From: an uncultured Ruminococcus sp.
Lineage (GTDB): Bacteria; Bacillota; Clostridia; Oscillospirales; Ruminococcaceae
Assembly: GCA_945876405.1 (NCBI GenBank)
Contig: CAMCOJ010000053.1
Span: forward strand, 1 to 10,142
DNA: 10,142 nt
Direction: 5' to 3'
The notes under the pieces: model-generated
Database searches by the model: none
The model's input: only the letters and a program-made list of their open reading frames with translations
What the model was told of the DNA's origin: nothing
Shown: piece after piece, positions 1-7,953 of the stretch
Position numbering within the stretch: the first letter of the stretch is position 1
How the letters are laid out: each line of letters opens with the position of its first letter
Position numbers and translations under genes: made by a program

Positions 1-14
1 CTTGGAATTACTGT

Positions 15-46
15 ACCTGTCTGCTTCTCAAACAGACAGGTTTTTT
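15..46 (+). terminator. Rho-independent terminator, probable PyrR-controlled attenuator of the pyr operon leader
   Basis: A perfect 8-bp inverted repeat, CCTGTCTG (16-23) and CAGACAGG (33-40), can be extended by an A15-T41 pair. It encloses a 9-base loop and is followed at once by six T (41-46), the textbook form of an intrinsic terminator. It lies only four bases before the pyrR ribosome binding site, so it must act on transcription of the operon itself and not end an isolated upstream unit. In Bacillota, PyrR with UMP binds a leader RNA stem-loop, prevents an antiterminator from forming, and lets such a terminator stop transcription. The PyrR-binding loop and antiterminator would lie upstream of base 1 and cannot be seen. 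An upstream cistron, such as a transporter or pyrB, ending just before the window is also possible; B. subtilis has such intercistronic attenuators. Confidence 0.85.
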
Positions 47-49
47 ATT

Positions 50-55
50 GGGAGG
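50..55 (+). promoter_or_regulatory. Ribosome binding site of pyrR that fixes its TTG start
   Basis: GGGAGG at 50-55 is a near-perfect anti-16S match. It lies 7 bases before TTG at 63-65. The upstream in-frame TTG at 48-50 overlaps this site and the end of the terminator T-run, and has no site of its own, so translation should begin at 63. Confidence 0.85.
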
Positions 56-62
56 TGTTTCC

Positions 63-602
63 TTGAAGAAGAAAGCAGTTATCCTGGACGAAAATGCAGT
101 TCAGAGGGCTGTAACCAGAATAACTTACGAGATTCTTGAACAGAATAAAGGCGCAGATTCACTCTGCATAGTCGGCATACTGTCAAGAGGTGCATTTTTA
201 GCAAAACGAATAGCTCAGAAAATCTCAGAGATAGAAGGCACTGAAGTGGAATGTGGAATACTTGATATTACGCCTTACAGAGATGATAAGAGAAAAATAT
301 CCGGAAGTGACAGAACAAAGATAGACTTTGATATAAACAATAAGGTAGTCATTTTGGTTGACGATGTTATCTATACCGGAAGAAGTGTCAGAGCAGCAAT
401 AGATGCTGTTATAAAAAGAGGCAGACCGCAGAGAATTCAGCTTGCTGTCCTGATAGACAGAGGACACAGAGAAATTCCGATACGGCCTGATTTTGTCGGA
501 AAGAATCTTCCGACTTCACACGAAGAGACGGTGAAAGTTCAGGTTACCGAGGCAGACTGCTGCGACAGTGTAATCATATTTGAACCGGATGAAAAAATAT
601 GA
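63..602 (+). CDS. pyrR: Bifunctional pyr operon transcriptional attenuator PyrR / uracil phosphoribosyltransferase
   Basis: PyrR is a cytoplasmic RNA-binding regulator of the PRTase fold. With UMP bound it promotes termination in the pyr leader, and many members also make UMP from uracil and PRPP. The product has 179 residues from the TTG at 63, close to the roughly 180 of B. subtilis PyrR. The PRPP-binding motif [10 protein letters not shown], with the acidic pair D100-D101, is intact. The N-terminal [18 protein letters not shown] and the late [12 protein letters not shown] and [12 protein letters not shown] segments are typical of the family. A start at TTG 48 would add five residues (GGVSL after the initiator) encoded by the Shine-Dalgarno region itself, so it is rejected. 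The gene directly follows the leader hairpin and heads the operon it presumably regulates. pyrC starts 18 bases later. Identification is secure; uracil phosphoribosyltransferase activity is inferred from the family. Confidence 0.95.
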   Translation: MKKKAVILDENAVQRAVTRITYEILEQNKGADSLCIVGILSRGAFLAKRIAQKISEIEGTEVECGILDITPYRDDKRKISGSDRTKIDFDINNKVVILVDDVIYTGRSVRAAIDAVIKRGRPQRIQLAVLIDRGHREIPIRPDFVGKNLPTSHEETVKVQVTEADCCDSVIIFEPDEKI

Positions 603-620
603 AAGGGTGAATCAGAAAAA

Positions 621-1901
621 ATGAATCAGAACATAATTATAAAGAACATTTCAGTTGTTGATAAAAACGTAAGCACAGAAGATCACTGTGACATTTATAT
701 CTGTGACGGAATAATAAAAAAAATCGGAATCGCTCCGGATGACAGTTCAGCACTTGTTGTTGACGGTACCGGTCTTACAGCGTTTCCGTCTTTTTTTGAT
801 ATGCATGTTCATTTCAGAGATCCGGGATTTACTCACAAGGAGGATATTATTACCGGTGCTTCGGCGGCAGCGGCCGGTGGTGTAACAGGTGTTCTGTGCA
901 TGCCAAATACCAATCCTCCTGTGGATAACGAAGAAACGATAAAGTATATTAATGACAAAGCTGCTTCAACAGGTATAGATGTATATCAGACTGCATGCAT
1001 TACTTCACAGATGAAGGGAGAAAAGCTTGCAGACTTCGATATGTACAGAAGTCTTGGTGTAAAAGCCGTTTCCGACGACGGAAAGCCGGTTAAGAATGCG
1101 GAACTGATGAGACAGGCTCTTATAGCTGCTGAGGAAAAAGATCTTCTCCTTACTTCACACTGTGAAGATATGGATATCATCGGAAAAGGCATAATGAACA
1201 AAGGTGCTGTATCGGAAAAACTCGGTGTATGCGGTATGGACAGAGCATCTGAAGACAGTATAACAGCAAGGGAAATTGCACTTGCCGGTGCAGCAGGTGT
1301 AAGAGTTCATATTGCACATGTAAGTACAGAGGGAAGTGTGGGATTTATCAGGGACGCAAAAAAACGCGGTCTTAAGGTTACATGTGAAACGGCACCGCAC
1401 TACTTCATTTTTACTGATGAAAAGCTTGAGATGCGCGACGCAGATTACAGAATGAATCCGCCGCTCAGAGAAAAAAGAGATGTGGAAGCAATAACTCAGG
1501 CAGTGATTGACGGTACCATTGACTGTATTGTTACTGACCATGCTCCTCACGCAGCAGAGGAAAAGGCTGACTTTGAAAAGGCACCAAATGGTGTTGTTGG
1601 TCTTGAAACATCATTTGCTGCCACACTTACTTATCTTTACCACACAGGAAAGATTTCACTGCAAAGGATATCTGAGCTCATGTCTGAAAATCCAAGAAAA
1701 CTTTTAGGACTTGAGCCTGTATATATAAGAGAGGGAAGTACCGCTGATATCTGTATAGCAGATACAGAAAAAGAATGGATCGTTGATCCGGACAGGCTTC
1801 ACTCAAAATCCCATAACACATTATTCAAGGGCGTAAAGCTTAAGGGTAAGCCGGTTATGACTATATCAAAAGGCAGAATTATTTTTTCAGAATTAAGTTA
1901 A
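621..1901 (+). CDS. pyrC: Dihydroorotase, class I (PyrC)
   Basis: This enzyme reversibly cyclises N-carbamoyl-L-aspartate to L-dihydroorotate, the third step of UMP synthesis, in the cytoplasm. The 426-residue length matches class I bacterial dihydroorotases of the amidohydrolase superfamily. Metal-ligand motifs are visible in order: MHVHFRDPG with H62 and H64, SDDGKPV with D153, TSHCED with H180, VHIAHVST with H233, and TDHAPH with D306. Having Asp (D153) at the metal-bridging position where E. coli-type enzymes carry a carboxylated lysine fits the Bacillus-type class I enzyme with two zinc ions. MPNTNPPVDN (94-103) and NPPLRE are further family signatures. The ATG at 621 follows GGGTGA (605-610). 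The gene lies 18 bases after pyrR and 19 before pyrF, as part of the operon. Nothing appears broken or truncated. Confidence 0.96.
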   Translation: MNQNIIIKNISVVDKNVSTEDHCDIYICDGIIKKIGIAPDDSSALVVDGTGLTAFPSFFDMHVHFRDPGFTHKEDIITGASAAAAGGVTGVLCMPNTNPPVDNEETIKYINDKAASTGIDVYQTACITSQMKGEKLADFDMYRSLGVKAVSDDGKPVKNAELMRQALIAAEEKDLLLTSHCEDMDIIGKGIMNKGAVSEKLGVCGMDRASEDSITAREIALAGAAGVRVHIAHVSTEGSVGFIRDAKKRGLKVTCETAPHYFIFTDEKLEMRDADYRMNPPLREKRDVEAITQAVIDGTIDCIVTDHAPHAAEEKADFEKAPNGVVGLETSFAATLTYLYHTGKISLQRISELMSENPRKLLGLEPVYIREGSTADICIADTEKEWIVDPDRLHSKSHNTLFKGVKLKGKPVMTISKGRIIFSELS

Positions 1902-1920
1902 TTTAGGGAGGAACGAGAAT

Positions 1921-2841
1921 ATGTCATTTGACAGACTTATAAAAAAAATTATCGAAACAAACAATCCTACAGTTGTCGGACTTGATCCGTTAATCGACTA
2001 TGTTCCGGAATTCATCAGAAACGAATGTTTTATGAAGGACGGTCAGACACTTGAAGCGGCTGCAAAAGCTGTCTTCAGATTCAATAAGGCTATCATTGAT
2101 GAGATTTACGATGTGGTTCCTGCTATCAAGCCACAGGCTGCATATTATGAAATGTTAGGCTGGAGAGGCGTTAAGGTTCTGGAAAAGACTATAAGATATG
2201 CTCAGAGCAAGGGCATGTTTGTAATGACAGACGGTAAGAGAAATGATATTGGCGCAACGATGACAGCCTATGCTGCTGCCCATCTCGGAAACACTGCAGT
2301 TGGTGGTAACCTTATCGAAGCATTCGGCGCAGATGCACTTACAGTAAACGGATATCTTGGTACAGACGGTATCGCACCTCTTCTTGAGATATGTGAAAAG
2401 AAGGACAAGGGTATTTTCGTACTTGTAAAGACATCAAACAAATCAAGCGGTGAACTTCAGGATCAGAAAATTGACGGAACACCTGTTTATGCAGTAATGG
2501 GCGACATGTGCGAAAAGTGGGGTAGTGAACAGATAGGAGAATACGGTTATTCTTCAGTAGGTGCTGTAGTTGGTGCAACATATCCTGAGCAGCTCACTGA
2601 ACTCAGACAGAGACTTCTGCACACATTTTTCCTTGTTCCGGGCTACGGTGCTCAGGGCGGCGGTGCTGAAGGCCTTAAGGGTGCATTTGATGCAAACGGA
2701 CTTGGTGCGGTAATTAACTCATCAAGAGCAGTTATGTGTGCATACAAAAAGGAAGGCTGCGACGAAAGAGAATTTGCAAAGGCTGCAAGACGTGAAGTTC
2801 TCAGAATGCGCGATGATATAAATTCAGTAATTAACAAGTAA
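1921..2841 (+). CDS. pyrF: Orotidine 5'-phosphate decarboxylase, group 2 type (PyrF)
   Basis: This enzyme decarboxylates OMP to UMP, the last step of the de novo pathway. At 306 residues it is of the longer group 2 family and not the roughly 240-residue B. subtilis/E. coli form. Visible signatures are VGLDPLIDYVPEF near the N-terminus, the catalytic D-x-K-x-x-D centre in TDGKRNDIGAT (D104, K106, D109), VNGYLGTDG, VLVKTSNKSSGELQD, VGAVVGATYPEQL, and the late phosphate-binding region VPGYGAQGG followed by VINSSRAV. The start is an ATG preceded by GGGAGGA (1906-1912) at 8-base spacing. It sits between pyrC and carA, whereas in B. subtilis pyrF is near the operon end. The paralogue type and position suggest a lineage-specific operon order. 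Confidence 0.95.
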   Translation: MSFDRLIKKIIETNNPTVVGLDPLIDYVPEFIRNECFMKDGQTLEAAAKAVFRFNKAIIDEIYDVVPAIKPQAAYYEMLGWRGVKVLEKTIRYAQSKGMFVMTDGKRNDIGATMTAYAAAHLGNTAVGGNLIEAFGADALTVNGYLGTDGIAPLLEICEKKDKGIFVLVKTSNKSSGELQDQKIDGTPVYAVMGDMCEKWGSEQIGEYGYSSVGAVVGATYPEQLTELRQRLLHTFFLVPGYGAQGGGAEGLKGAFDANGLGAVINSSRAVMCAYKKEGCDEREFAKAARREVLRMRDDINSVINK

Positions 2842-2857
2842 GAAAGTTAGACTTTTG

Positions 2858-2863
2858 AAGGGA
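2858..2863 (+). promoter_or_regulatory. Ribosome binding site of carA that fixes its ATG start
   Basis: AAGGGA at 2858-2863 lies 9 bases before ATG 2873. An upstream in-frame TTG at 2855-2857 sits immediately before this site and has no purine-rich site of its own, so it would give an unlikely six-residue extension. Confidence 0.7.
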
Positions 2864-2872
2864 TCTGATATA

Positions 2873-3973
2873 ATGGCATTATTCAATAAAAGCGACAAAG
2901 CTTATCTTCTTTTAGCTGACGGAACTGTTCTTGAAGGGCAGTCATTCGGAGCAAAGGGTACAGTTATCGGTGAAGTGGTTTTCACAACTGGTATGACAGG
3001 ATATCAGGAAACACTTACAGATCCGAGTTACTATGGACAGATTGTAGTACAGACTTTCCCGCTCATAGGCAATTATGGCGTAAACAAAGAAGATTTTGAA
3101 TCAAAGAAATCCTACGTAAGCGGATATATCGTAAGAGAGTGGTGCAATACACCTTCAAACTTCCGTAGCGAAGGAAATGTTAATGACTTTATAGCGGAAC
3201 AGAATATTATAGGTATTCATTCCATTGACACAAGGAGTCTCACAAGAAAAATAAGAGAATACGGCGTTATGAACGGTGCCATCACAACAGAAGATGTATA
3301 TTCAAAGAAGGAAGAACTTCTTAAACAGATAAAGGAATATACAATAAAGGATGCAGTTCATACCGTAACAGTGCCGGAAAAAAATGAATACAAGGCAGAA
3401 AACAGCAGGTACAGAGTAGTTCTTATCGACCTCGGATACAAGAGAAATATCCGTCAGGAACTCCTGAAAAGAGGCTGTGATGTCATAGTTGTACCGGACA
3501 GAACCACTGCGGAAGAAATAAAACAGATAAATCCTGACGGTATTATGCTTTCAAACGGACCTGGAGATCCGGCTGAAAATACAGAAGTAATAAAGAATGT
3601 TGCAGAGATAGCAAAACTCGGTATTCCGATTTTCGGAATCTGCATGGGACATCAGATTATGGCTCTTGCACACGGCGCAAAGACAGAAAAATTAAAATAC
3701 GGTCATCGCGGTGCCAACCAGCCGGTTATCGATCTCAGACTGGACAAGACATTTGTAACAAGCCAGAACCACGGATATGCCGTTGTAAATGACAGTGTAA
3801 ACACAGATATTGCAGAAGTTTCACATATTAACGCAAATGACAAAACCTGTGAAGGCGTAAGATATAAGAATGCGAAAGCTTTTACGGTTCAGTTCCATCC
3901 GGAAGCTCATGGAGGACCGCTTGATACAGCTTACTTATTTGATGAATTTATTAAGTTAATGGAGGAAAAGTAA
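2873..3973 (+). CDS. carA: Carbamoyl-phosphate synthase small (glutaminase) subunit
   Basis: CarA hydrolyses glutamine and channels ammonia to CarB for carbamoyl phosphate synthesis, the first committed step toward UMP and also an arginine precursor. From ATG 2873 the product has 366 residues, close to B. subtilis PyrAA. The N-terminal CPSase small-chain domain is recognisable by LADGTVLEGQSFG, EVVFTTGMTGYQETLTDPSY and FPLIGNYGVN. The C-terminal class I glutamine amidotransferase domain has the nucleophile elbow GICMGHQ with C257 and the rest of the triad in QFHPEAHGGP (H342, E344). MLSNGPGDP lies just before it, as expected. The gene abuts carB with no intergenic base: the TAA stop is followed directly by ATG, and the carB ribosome binding site (GGAGGA, 3961-3966) lies inside the end of carA. 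The two subunits are therefore likely translationally coupled. Confidence 0.97.
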   Translation: MALFNKSDKAYLLLADGTVLEGQSFGAKGTVIGEVVFTTGMTGYQETLTDPSYYGQIVVQTFPLIGNYGVNKEDFESKKSYVSGYIVREWCNTPSNFRSEGNVNDFIAEQNIIGIHSIDTRSLTRKIREYGVMNGAITTEDVYSKKEELLKQIKEYTIKDAVHTVTVPEKNEYKAENSRYRVVLIDLGYKRNIRQELLKRGCDVIVVPDRTTAEEIKQINPDGIMLSNGPGDPAENTEVIKNVAEIAKLGIPIFGICMGHQIMALAHGAKTEKLKYGHRGANQPVIDLRLDKTFVTSQNHGYAVVNDSVNTDIAEVSHINANDKTCEGVRYKNAKAFTVQFHPEAHGGPLDTAYLFDEFIKLMEEK

Positions 3974-6900
3974 ATGCCGTTAAGAAAAGACATTAAAAAA
4001 GTATTGGTAATTGGTTCAGGTCCTATTGTTATCGGTCAGGCAGCTGAATTTGACTATGCCGGCACACAGGCCTGCCGTGCACTTAAGCAGGAAGGGCTTG
4101 AAGTTGTTCTTGTAAACTCCAACCCTGCTACGATTATGACAGACAAGGCGATGGCAGACAAAATCTACATCGAACCTCTTACACTTGATGTACTTAAAAG
4201 AATAATTCAGATAGAAAAGCCTGACAGCCTTCTTTCAACACTCGGCGGTCAGACAGGGCTTACACTTTCGATGCAGCTTGCAGAAGAAGGATTTCTTGAA
4301 GCAAACAATGTAAAACTTCTTGGTGCTGATCCGGAAACAATTCACAAAGCTGAGGACAGACAGGCGTTTAAGGATACAATGGAAAAAATCGGTGAGCCGT
4401 GCATTCCTTCAAAAGTAGTTGAAACAATCGAAGATTCAGTGGCATTTGCTGAAGAAATAGGATATCCGGTAATTGTACGTCCTGCATTTACTCTTGGCGG
4501 TACAGGCGGCGGTATTGCAAATGACGAAGCTGAACTTCGCGATATAGCAAAGAACGGTCTAAGACTTTCCCCGATTACACAGATTCTCGTTGAGAAATGT
4601 ATCAGTGGCTGGAAAGAAATAGAGTTTGAAGTTATCAGGGACAGAAAGGATAACTGTATCACAGTCTGCTCCATGGAAAACTTTGACCCGGTCGGAGTTC
4701 ACACAGGGGACAGTATCGTTATTGCTCCTGCAGTAACTCTTACAGACCGCGAATACCAGATGCTCCGTACAGCAGCTATAAACATTATCTCAGAACTCAA
4801 GGTTGAAGGTGGATGCAACTGTCAGTTTGCCCTTCATCCGACTTCATTTGAATACAGCGTAATCGAAGTTAATCCGCGAGTATCACGTTCCTCAGCACTT
4901 GCCTCAAAGGCAACGGGTTATCCGATTGCCAAGGTTGCAGCAAAGATTGCTATCGGTTATACACTTGATGAAATCATAAATCAGGTAACCGGAAAGACAT
5001 ACGCATGTTTTGAACCTGCACTTGACTACGTTGTTGTAAAGTTCCCTAAGTGGGCGTTTGACAAGTTTGTATACGCAAAGAGAACTCTCGGTACACAGAT
5101 GAAGGCTACCGGTGAGGTAATGGCTATCGGTACAAGCTTTGAACAGGCTATGATGAAGGCTGTAAGATCAATAGAACTTGGTATCGACTCTATGAATCTT
5201 AAAAAGCTTGAAATCCTTTCAACAGAAGAAATACTTGAAAAGCTCAAAACTGTAGATGATGAACGTTCATTCCAGGTTTATGAAGCACTCAAGAGAGGTA
5301 TTTCAGTTGAACAGCTTCATGAAATAACAATGATTGACTGCTGGTTCCTTAACAAGCTTCTCAACATGGTAAATCTTGAAAAGTGGCTTGCTGAAGGTGA
5401 ACTTACAGAGGAAAAATATCTCACTGCAAAGAACTACGGTTATCTTGACAGCACAATCGAAAGAATGAGCGGTCAGAAATGTCCTATGCACAAGAGTGCT
5501 GTATTCAAGATGGTTGATACATGTGCCGGCGAGTTCAAGGCAGAAACACCTTACTTCTACTCAACATTTGACGAGGAGAACGAGGCAAAACAGTTTATCG
5601 AGAGAACTGATACAGGAAAGAAGAAGGTTATCGTTTTCGGTTCAGGTCCTATTCGTATCGGACAGGGTATTGAGTTTGACTACTGTTCAGTACACTGTGT
5701 ATGGACTCTTAAGGAACTCGGTTATGAAGCGGTAATATGCAACAACAATCCGGAAACAGTTTCAACAGACTTCGATACAGGTGACAGACTCTATTTTGAC
5801 CCGCTTACAAAGGAAGATGTTGAAGCTATTATCGAAACAGAGCAGCCTTACGGTGTTGTAGTTCAGTTCGGCGGACAGACTGCCATCAAGCTCACAAAAC
5901 ACCTTTCAGATATGGGAGTAAGAATTCTCGGTACGCAGGCTGACAGTATTGACGCAGCTGAAGACAGAGAAAGATTTGATGAGATTCTTGAAAAATGCGG
6001 TATTCCGCGTCCGCAGGGCCACACAGTAATGACAACTGAAGAAGCTGTTGCTGCTGCTGAGGATCTCGGATATCCTGTACTTATGAGACCTTCATACGTA
6101 CTTGGCGGTCAGAATATGATTATCGCACATTCCGAAAAGGATATCGTTGAATACATGGGTATCATCACAAGAACAATGATTGAAAATCCTGTTCTTATTG
6201 ATAAGTATATGATGGGTACTGAGGTTGAGGTCGATGCAATATGCGACGGAAAAGACTTTCTCATTCCTGGTATTATGGAACACATTGAGCGTGCCGGTGT
6301 ACATTCAGGTGACTCCATCTCAGTATATCCTGCTCAGACTCTTTCAAAGAAAATAAGAGAGACAATTATCGACTACACAAAGAAGCTTGCTCTTGAACTC
6401 AAGGTAGTCGGACTTGTAAATATCCAGTATGTTGTATACAACAACGAAGTATACGTAATCGAAGTAAATCCTCGTTCTTCAAGAACAGTTCCGTATATCA
6501 GCAAGGTTACAGGAATACCTATGGTTGACATCGCTACAAAGCTTATGTTCGGTGCAACACTTAAGGAACTTGGCTACGAAAGCGGTCTCTATCCGGAGGG
6601 CGAATATGTAGCAGTCAAGGTACCGGTATTCAGCTTTGAAAAGCTTCATGATGTTGATACGATGCTCGGACCTGAAATGAAGTCAACAGGTGAATGTCTT
6701 GGTATTGCGAAAAACTTTGAAGATGCACTTCTGAAGGGTCTTGTTGCTGCCGGATTTGACCTGAAAAAAGAGGGCGGAGTATTTATAACTGTACGTGATA
6801 CAGACAAGCAGGAAGTTATTGCAATTGCAGACAAGTTCAGTCAGATGGGCTTCGACCTGTATGCAACAGCCGGAACGGCCGGTGTTCTTAACAGAAACAT

Positions 6901-7165
6901 GATTGCTACAAATCAGGTAAACCGTGTATCTGAAGCTGAACCAAATGTAATGAACCTTCTTGAGAGCGGAAAGATTCACTATGTTATTTCCACATCTGAG
7001 AAAGGAAGACTTCCGGCGAGAGACAGTGTTAAGATGAGACGTAAATCAGTGGAACGTTCAATCTGTTCTCTCACAGCGATAGACACAGCAAAGGCACTTG
7101 CAAATGTTCTTATGACAAACAGAACAATAGCAGATGTTGAGCTTGTGGATATCACAAAAATCTAA
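3974..7165 (+). CDS. carB: Carbamoyl-phosphate synthase large subunit
   Basis: CarB uses two ATP, bicarbonate and ammonia from CarA to form carbamoyl phosphate. Its 1063 residues match the family (about 1070). The two homologous ATP-grasp halves are clear. The first opens with GSGPIVIGQAAEFDYAGTQA (from residue 14) and has RPAFTLGGTGGGI and EVNPRVSRSSALASKATGYP. The second opens with GSGPIRIGQGIEFDY (from residue 556) and has RPSYVLGGQNM (R705 on) and EVNPRSSRTVPYISKVTG. An oligomerisation region lies between them. From about residue 934 comes the MGS-like allosteric domain (ITVRDTDKQEV, LYATAGTAG, KSVERSICSLTAIDTAKA), where the family binds UMP as inhibitor. Q713 replaces the arginine common in LGGRAM. 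The ribosome binding site is within carA, and pyrK begins 23 bases downstream. Only one carAB pair is seen here, so it may also serve arginine synthesis. Confidence 0.98.
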   Translation: MPLRKDIKKVLVIGSGPIVIGQAAEFDYAGTQACRALKQEGLEVVLVNSNPATIMTDKAMADKIYIEPLTLDVLKRIIQIEKPDSLLSTLGGQTGLTLSMQLAEEGFLEANNVKLLGADPETIHKAEDRQAFKDTMEKIGEPCIPSKVVETIEDSVAFAEEIGYPVIVRPAFTLGGTGGGIANDEAELRDIAKNGLRLSPITQILVEKCISGWKEIEFEVIRDRKDNCITVCSMENFDPVGVHTGDSIVIAPAVTLTDREYQMLRTAAINIISELKVEGGCNCQFALHPTSFEYSVIEVNPRVSRSSALASKATGYPIAKVAAKIAIGYTLDEIINQVTGKTYACFEPALDYVVVKFPKWAFDKFVYAKRTLGTQMKATGEVMAIGTSFEQAMMKAVRSIELGIDSMNLKKLEILSTEEILEKLKTVDDERSFQVYEALKRGISVEQLHEITMIDCWFLNKLLNMVNLEKWLAEGELTEEKYLTAKNYGYLDSTIERMSGQKCPMHKSAVFKMVDTCAGEFKAETPYFYSTFDEENEAKQFIERTDTGKKKVIVFGSGPIRIGQGIEFDYCSVHCVWTLKELGYEAVICNNNPETVSTDFDTGDRLYFDPLTKEDVEAIIETEQPYGVVVQFGGQTAIKLTKHLSDMGVRILGTQADSIDAAEDRERFDEILEKCGIPRPQGHTVMTTEEAVAAAEDLGYPVLMRPSYVLGGQNMIIAHSEKDIVEYMGIITRTMIENPVLIDKYMMGTEVEVDAICDGKDFLIPGIMEHIERAGVHSGDSISVYPAQTLSKKIRETIIDYTKKLALELKVVGLVNIQYVVYNNEVYVIEVNPRSSRTVPYISKVTGIPMVDIATKLMFGATLKELGYESGLYPEGEYVAVKVPVFSFEKLHDVDTMLGPEMKSTGECLGIAKNFEDALLKGLVAAGFDLKKEGGVFITVRDTDKQEVIAIADKFSQMGFDLYATAGTAGVLNRNMIATNQVNRVSEAEPNVMNLLESGKIHYVISTSEKGRLPARDSVKMRRKSVERSICSLTAIDTAKALANVLMTNRTIADVELVDITKI

Positions 7166-7188
7166 TGTGAGAAAAGGAATGAATAAAT

Positions 7189-7953
7189 ATGAAATATACA
7201 CAGGGAAAATATCTCCTGCTTGAGAAAAAAACTCTTGCAAAACAGATATATGATTTTACAATACTCTGCCCGGAAGTAGCTCAGGCTGCTTCCGTAGGTC
7301 AGTTTGTAAATATTCTTCCTGAAGGTCATACACTCAGGAGACCGATTTCAATCTGCGGAATTGATAAGGAAAAGGGAACACTCAGAATCGTATTTATGGC
7401 AAAGGGTGATGGTACACTTAAACTTGCTGATACTCCAAAGGGTGCAAATCTTGATATTGTCGGACCGCTCGGACATGGCTTTACTATGAACGATGTATCC
7501 GGAAAGACAATAATAACAGGCGGAGGAATAGGTGTTCCTCCTCTCCTTCCTCTTGCAAAACATTACGGAAAAGATGCTGTTGTTATTCTTGGTTTCAGAA
7601 GTGCCGATGCAGTGATTCTGAAGCAGGATTTTGAAGCAACAGGTGCAGAAGTAATTATCTGTACAGATGACGGTTCATATGGTGTTCACGGTATGGTAAC
7701 GGTTCCTCTTGCAGAAAAAATTTCAGGAGCATCTCAGGTTCTTTCATGCGGACCTATTCCTATGCTTAAGGCTATTTCAGCAGTTGCTGAAGAAAACAGT
7801 GTTCCGTGTCAGGTTTCACTTGAAGAAAGAATGGGCTGTGGCGTAGGCGCCTGTCTTGTATGTGCATGCAAGGTAAAGAAGAACGGTGAGGAACGGTTCG
7901 GACATGTATGCAAGGACGGCCCTGTATTTGACTCAAAGGAGGTAATGTGGTAA
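7189..7953 (+). CDS. pyrK: Dihydroorotate dehydrogenase (NAD+) electron transfer subunit PyrK
   Basis: PyrK carries FAD and a [2Fe-2S] cluster and passes electrons from PyrDB to NAD+ in a PyrK2-PyrDB2 heterotetramer. The product has 254 residues, the usual length. The ferredoxin-reductase-like FAD domain shows RRPISICG (R50-R51-P-I-S). The nucleotide-binding part begins with GGGIGVPPLLPLAK and ends with LSCGPIPMLKA. The iron-sulfur cysteines are in order C217-x4-C222-x2-C225-x15-C241, within RMGCGVGACLVCACKV and HVCKDGPVF, which agrees with the known PyrK spacing. ATG 7189 follows AAAAGGA (7172-7178) with about 10 bases of spacing. Its TAA stop (7951-7953) shares one base with the ATG of pyrD, which fits coupled synthesis of the two partners. 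Confidence 0.96.
   Translation: MKYTQGKYLLLEKKTLAKQIYDFTILCPEVAQAASVGQFVNILPEGHTLRRPISICGIDKEKGTLRIVFMAKGDGTLKLADTPKGANLDIVGPLGHGFTMNDVSGKTIITGGGIGVPPLLPLAKHYGKDAVVILGFRSADAVILKQDFEATGAEVIICTDDGSYGVHGMVTVPLAEKISGASQVLSCGPIPMLKAISAVAEENSVPCQVSLEERMGCGVGACLVCACKVKKNGEERFGHVCKDGPVFDSKEVMW
7937..7942 (+). promoter_or_regulatory. Ribosome binding site of pyrD inside the end of pyrK
   Basis: AGGAGG (7937-7942) lies 10 bases before ATG 7953 but only 4 bases before the competing in-frame GTG 7947. The spacing favours the ATG, which forms a TAATG stop-start overlap with pyrK. Confidence 0.7.

Noticed and set aside
1155..1550. Open frame of 131 codons on the minus strand opposite pyrC
   Set aside because: The sense strand encodes the intact metal-binding core of dihydroorotase. 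The antisense product is Cys/His/Ser-rich noise with no motif.
3974..7165. Internal duplication within carB (GSGPI-x-IGQ motifs at residues 14 and 556)
   Set aside because: It is the ancient gene duplication typical of every CPSase large subunit, not a recent repeat.
7179..7188. Alternative ATG at 7179 upstream of pyrK
   Set aside because: It is in a different frame from pyrK, directly abuts the ribosome binding site and does not lead into PyrK sequence.
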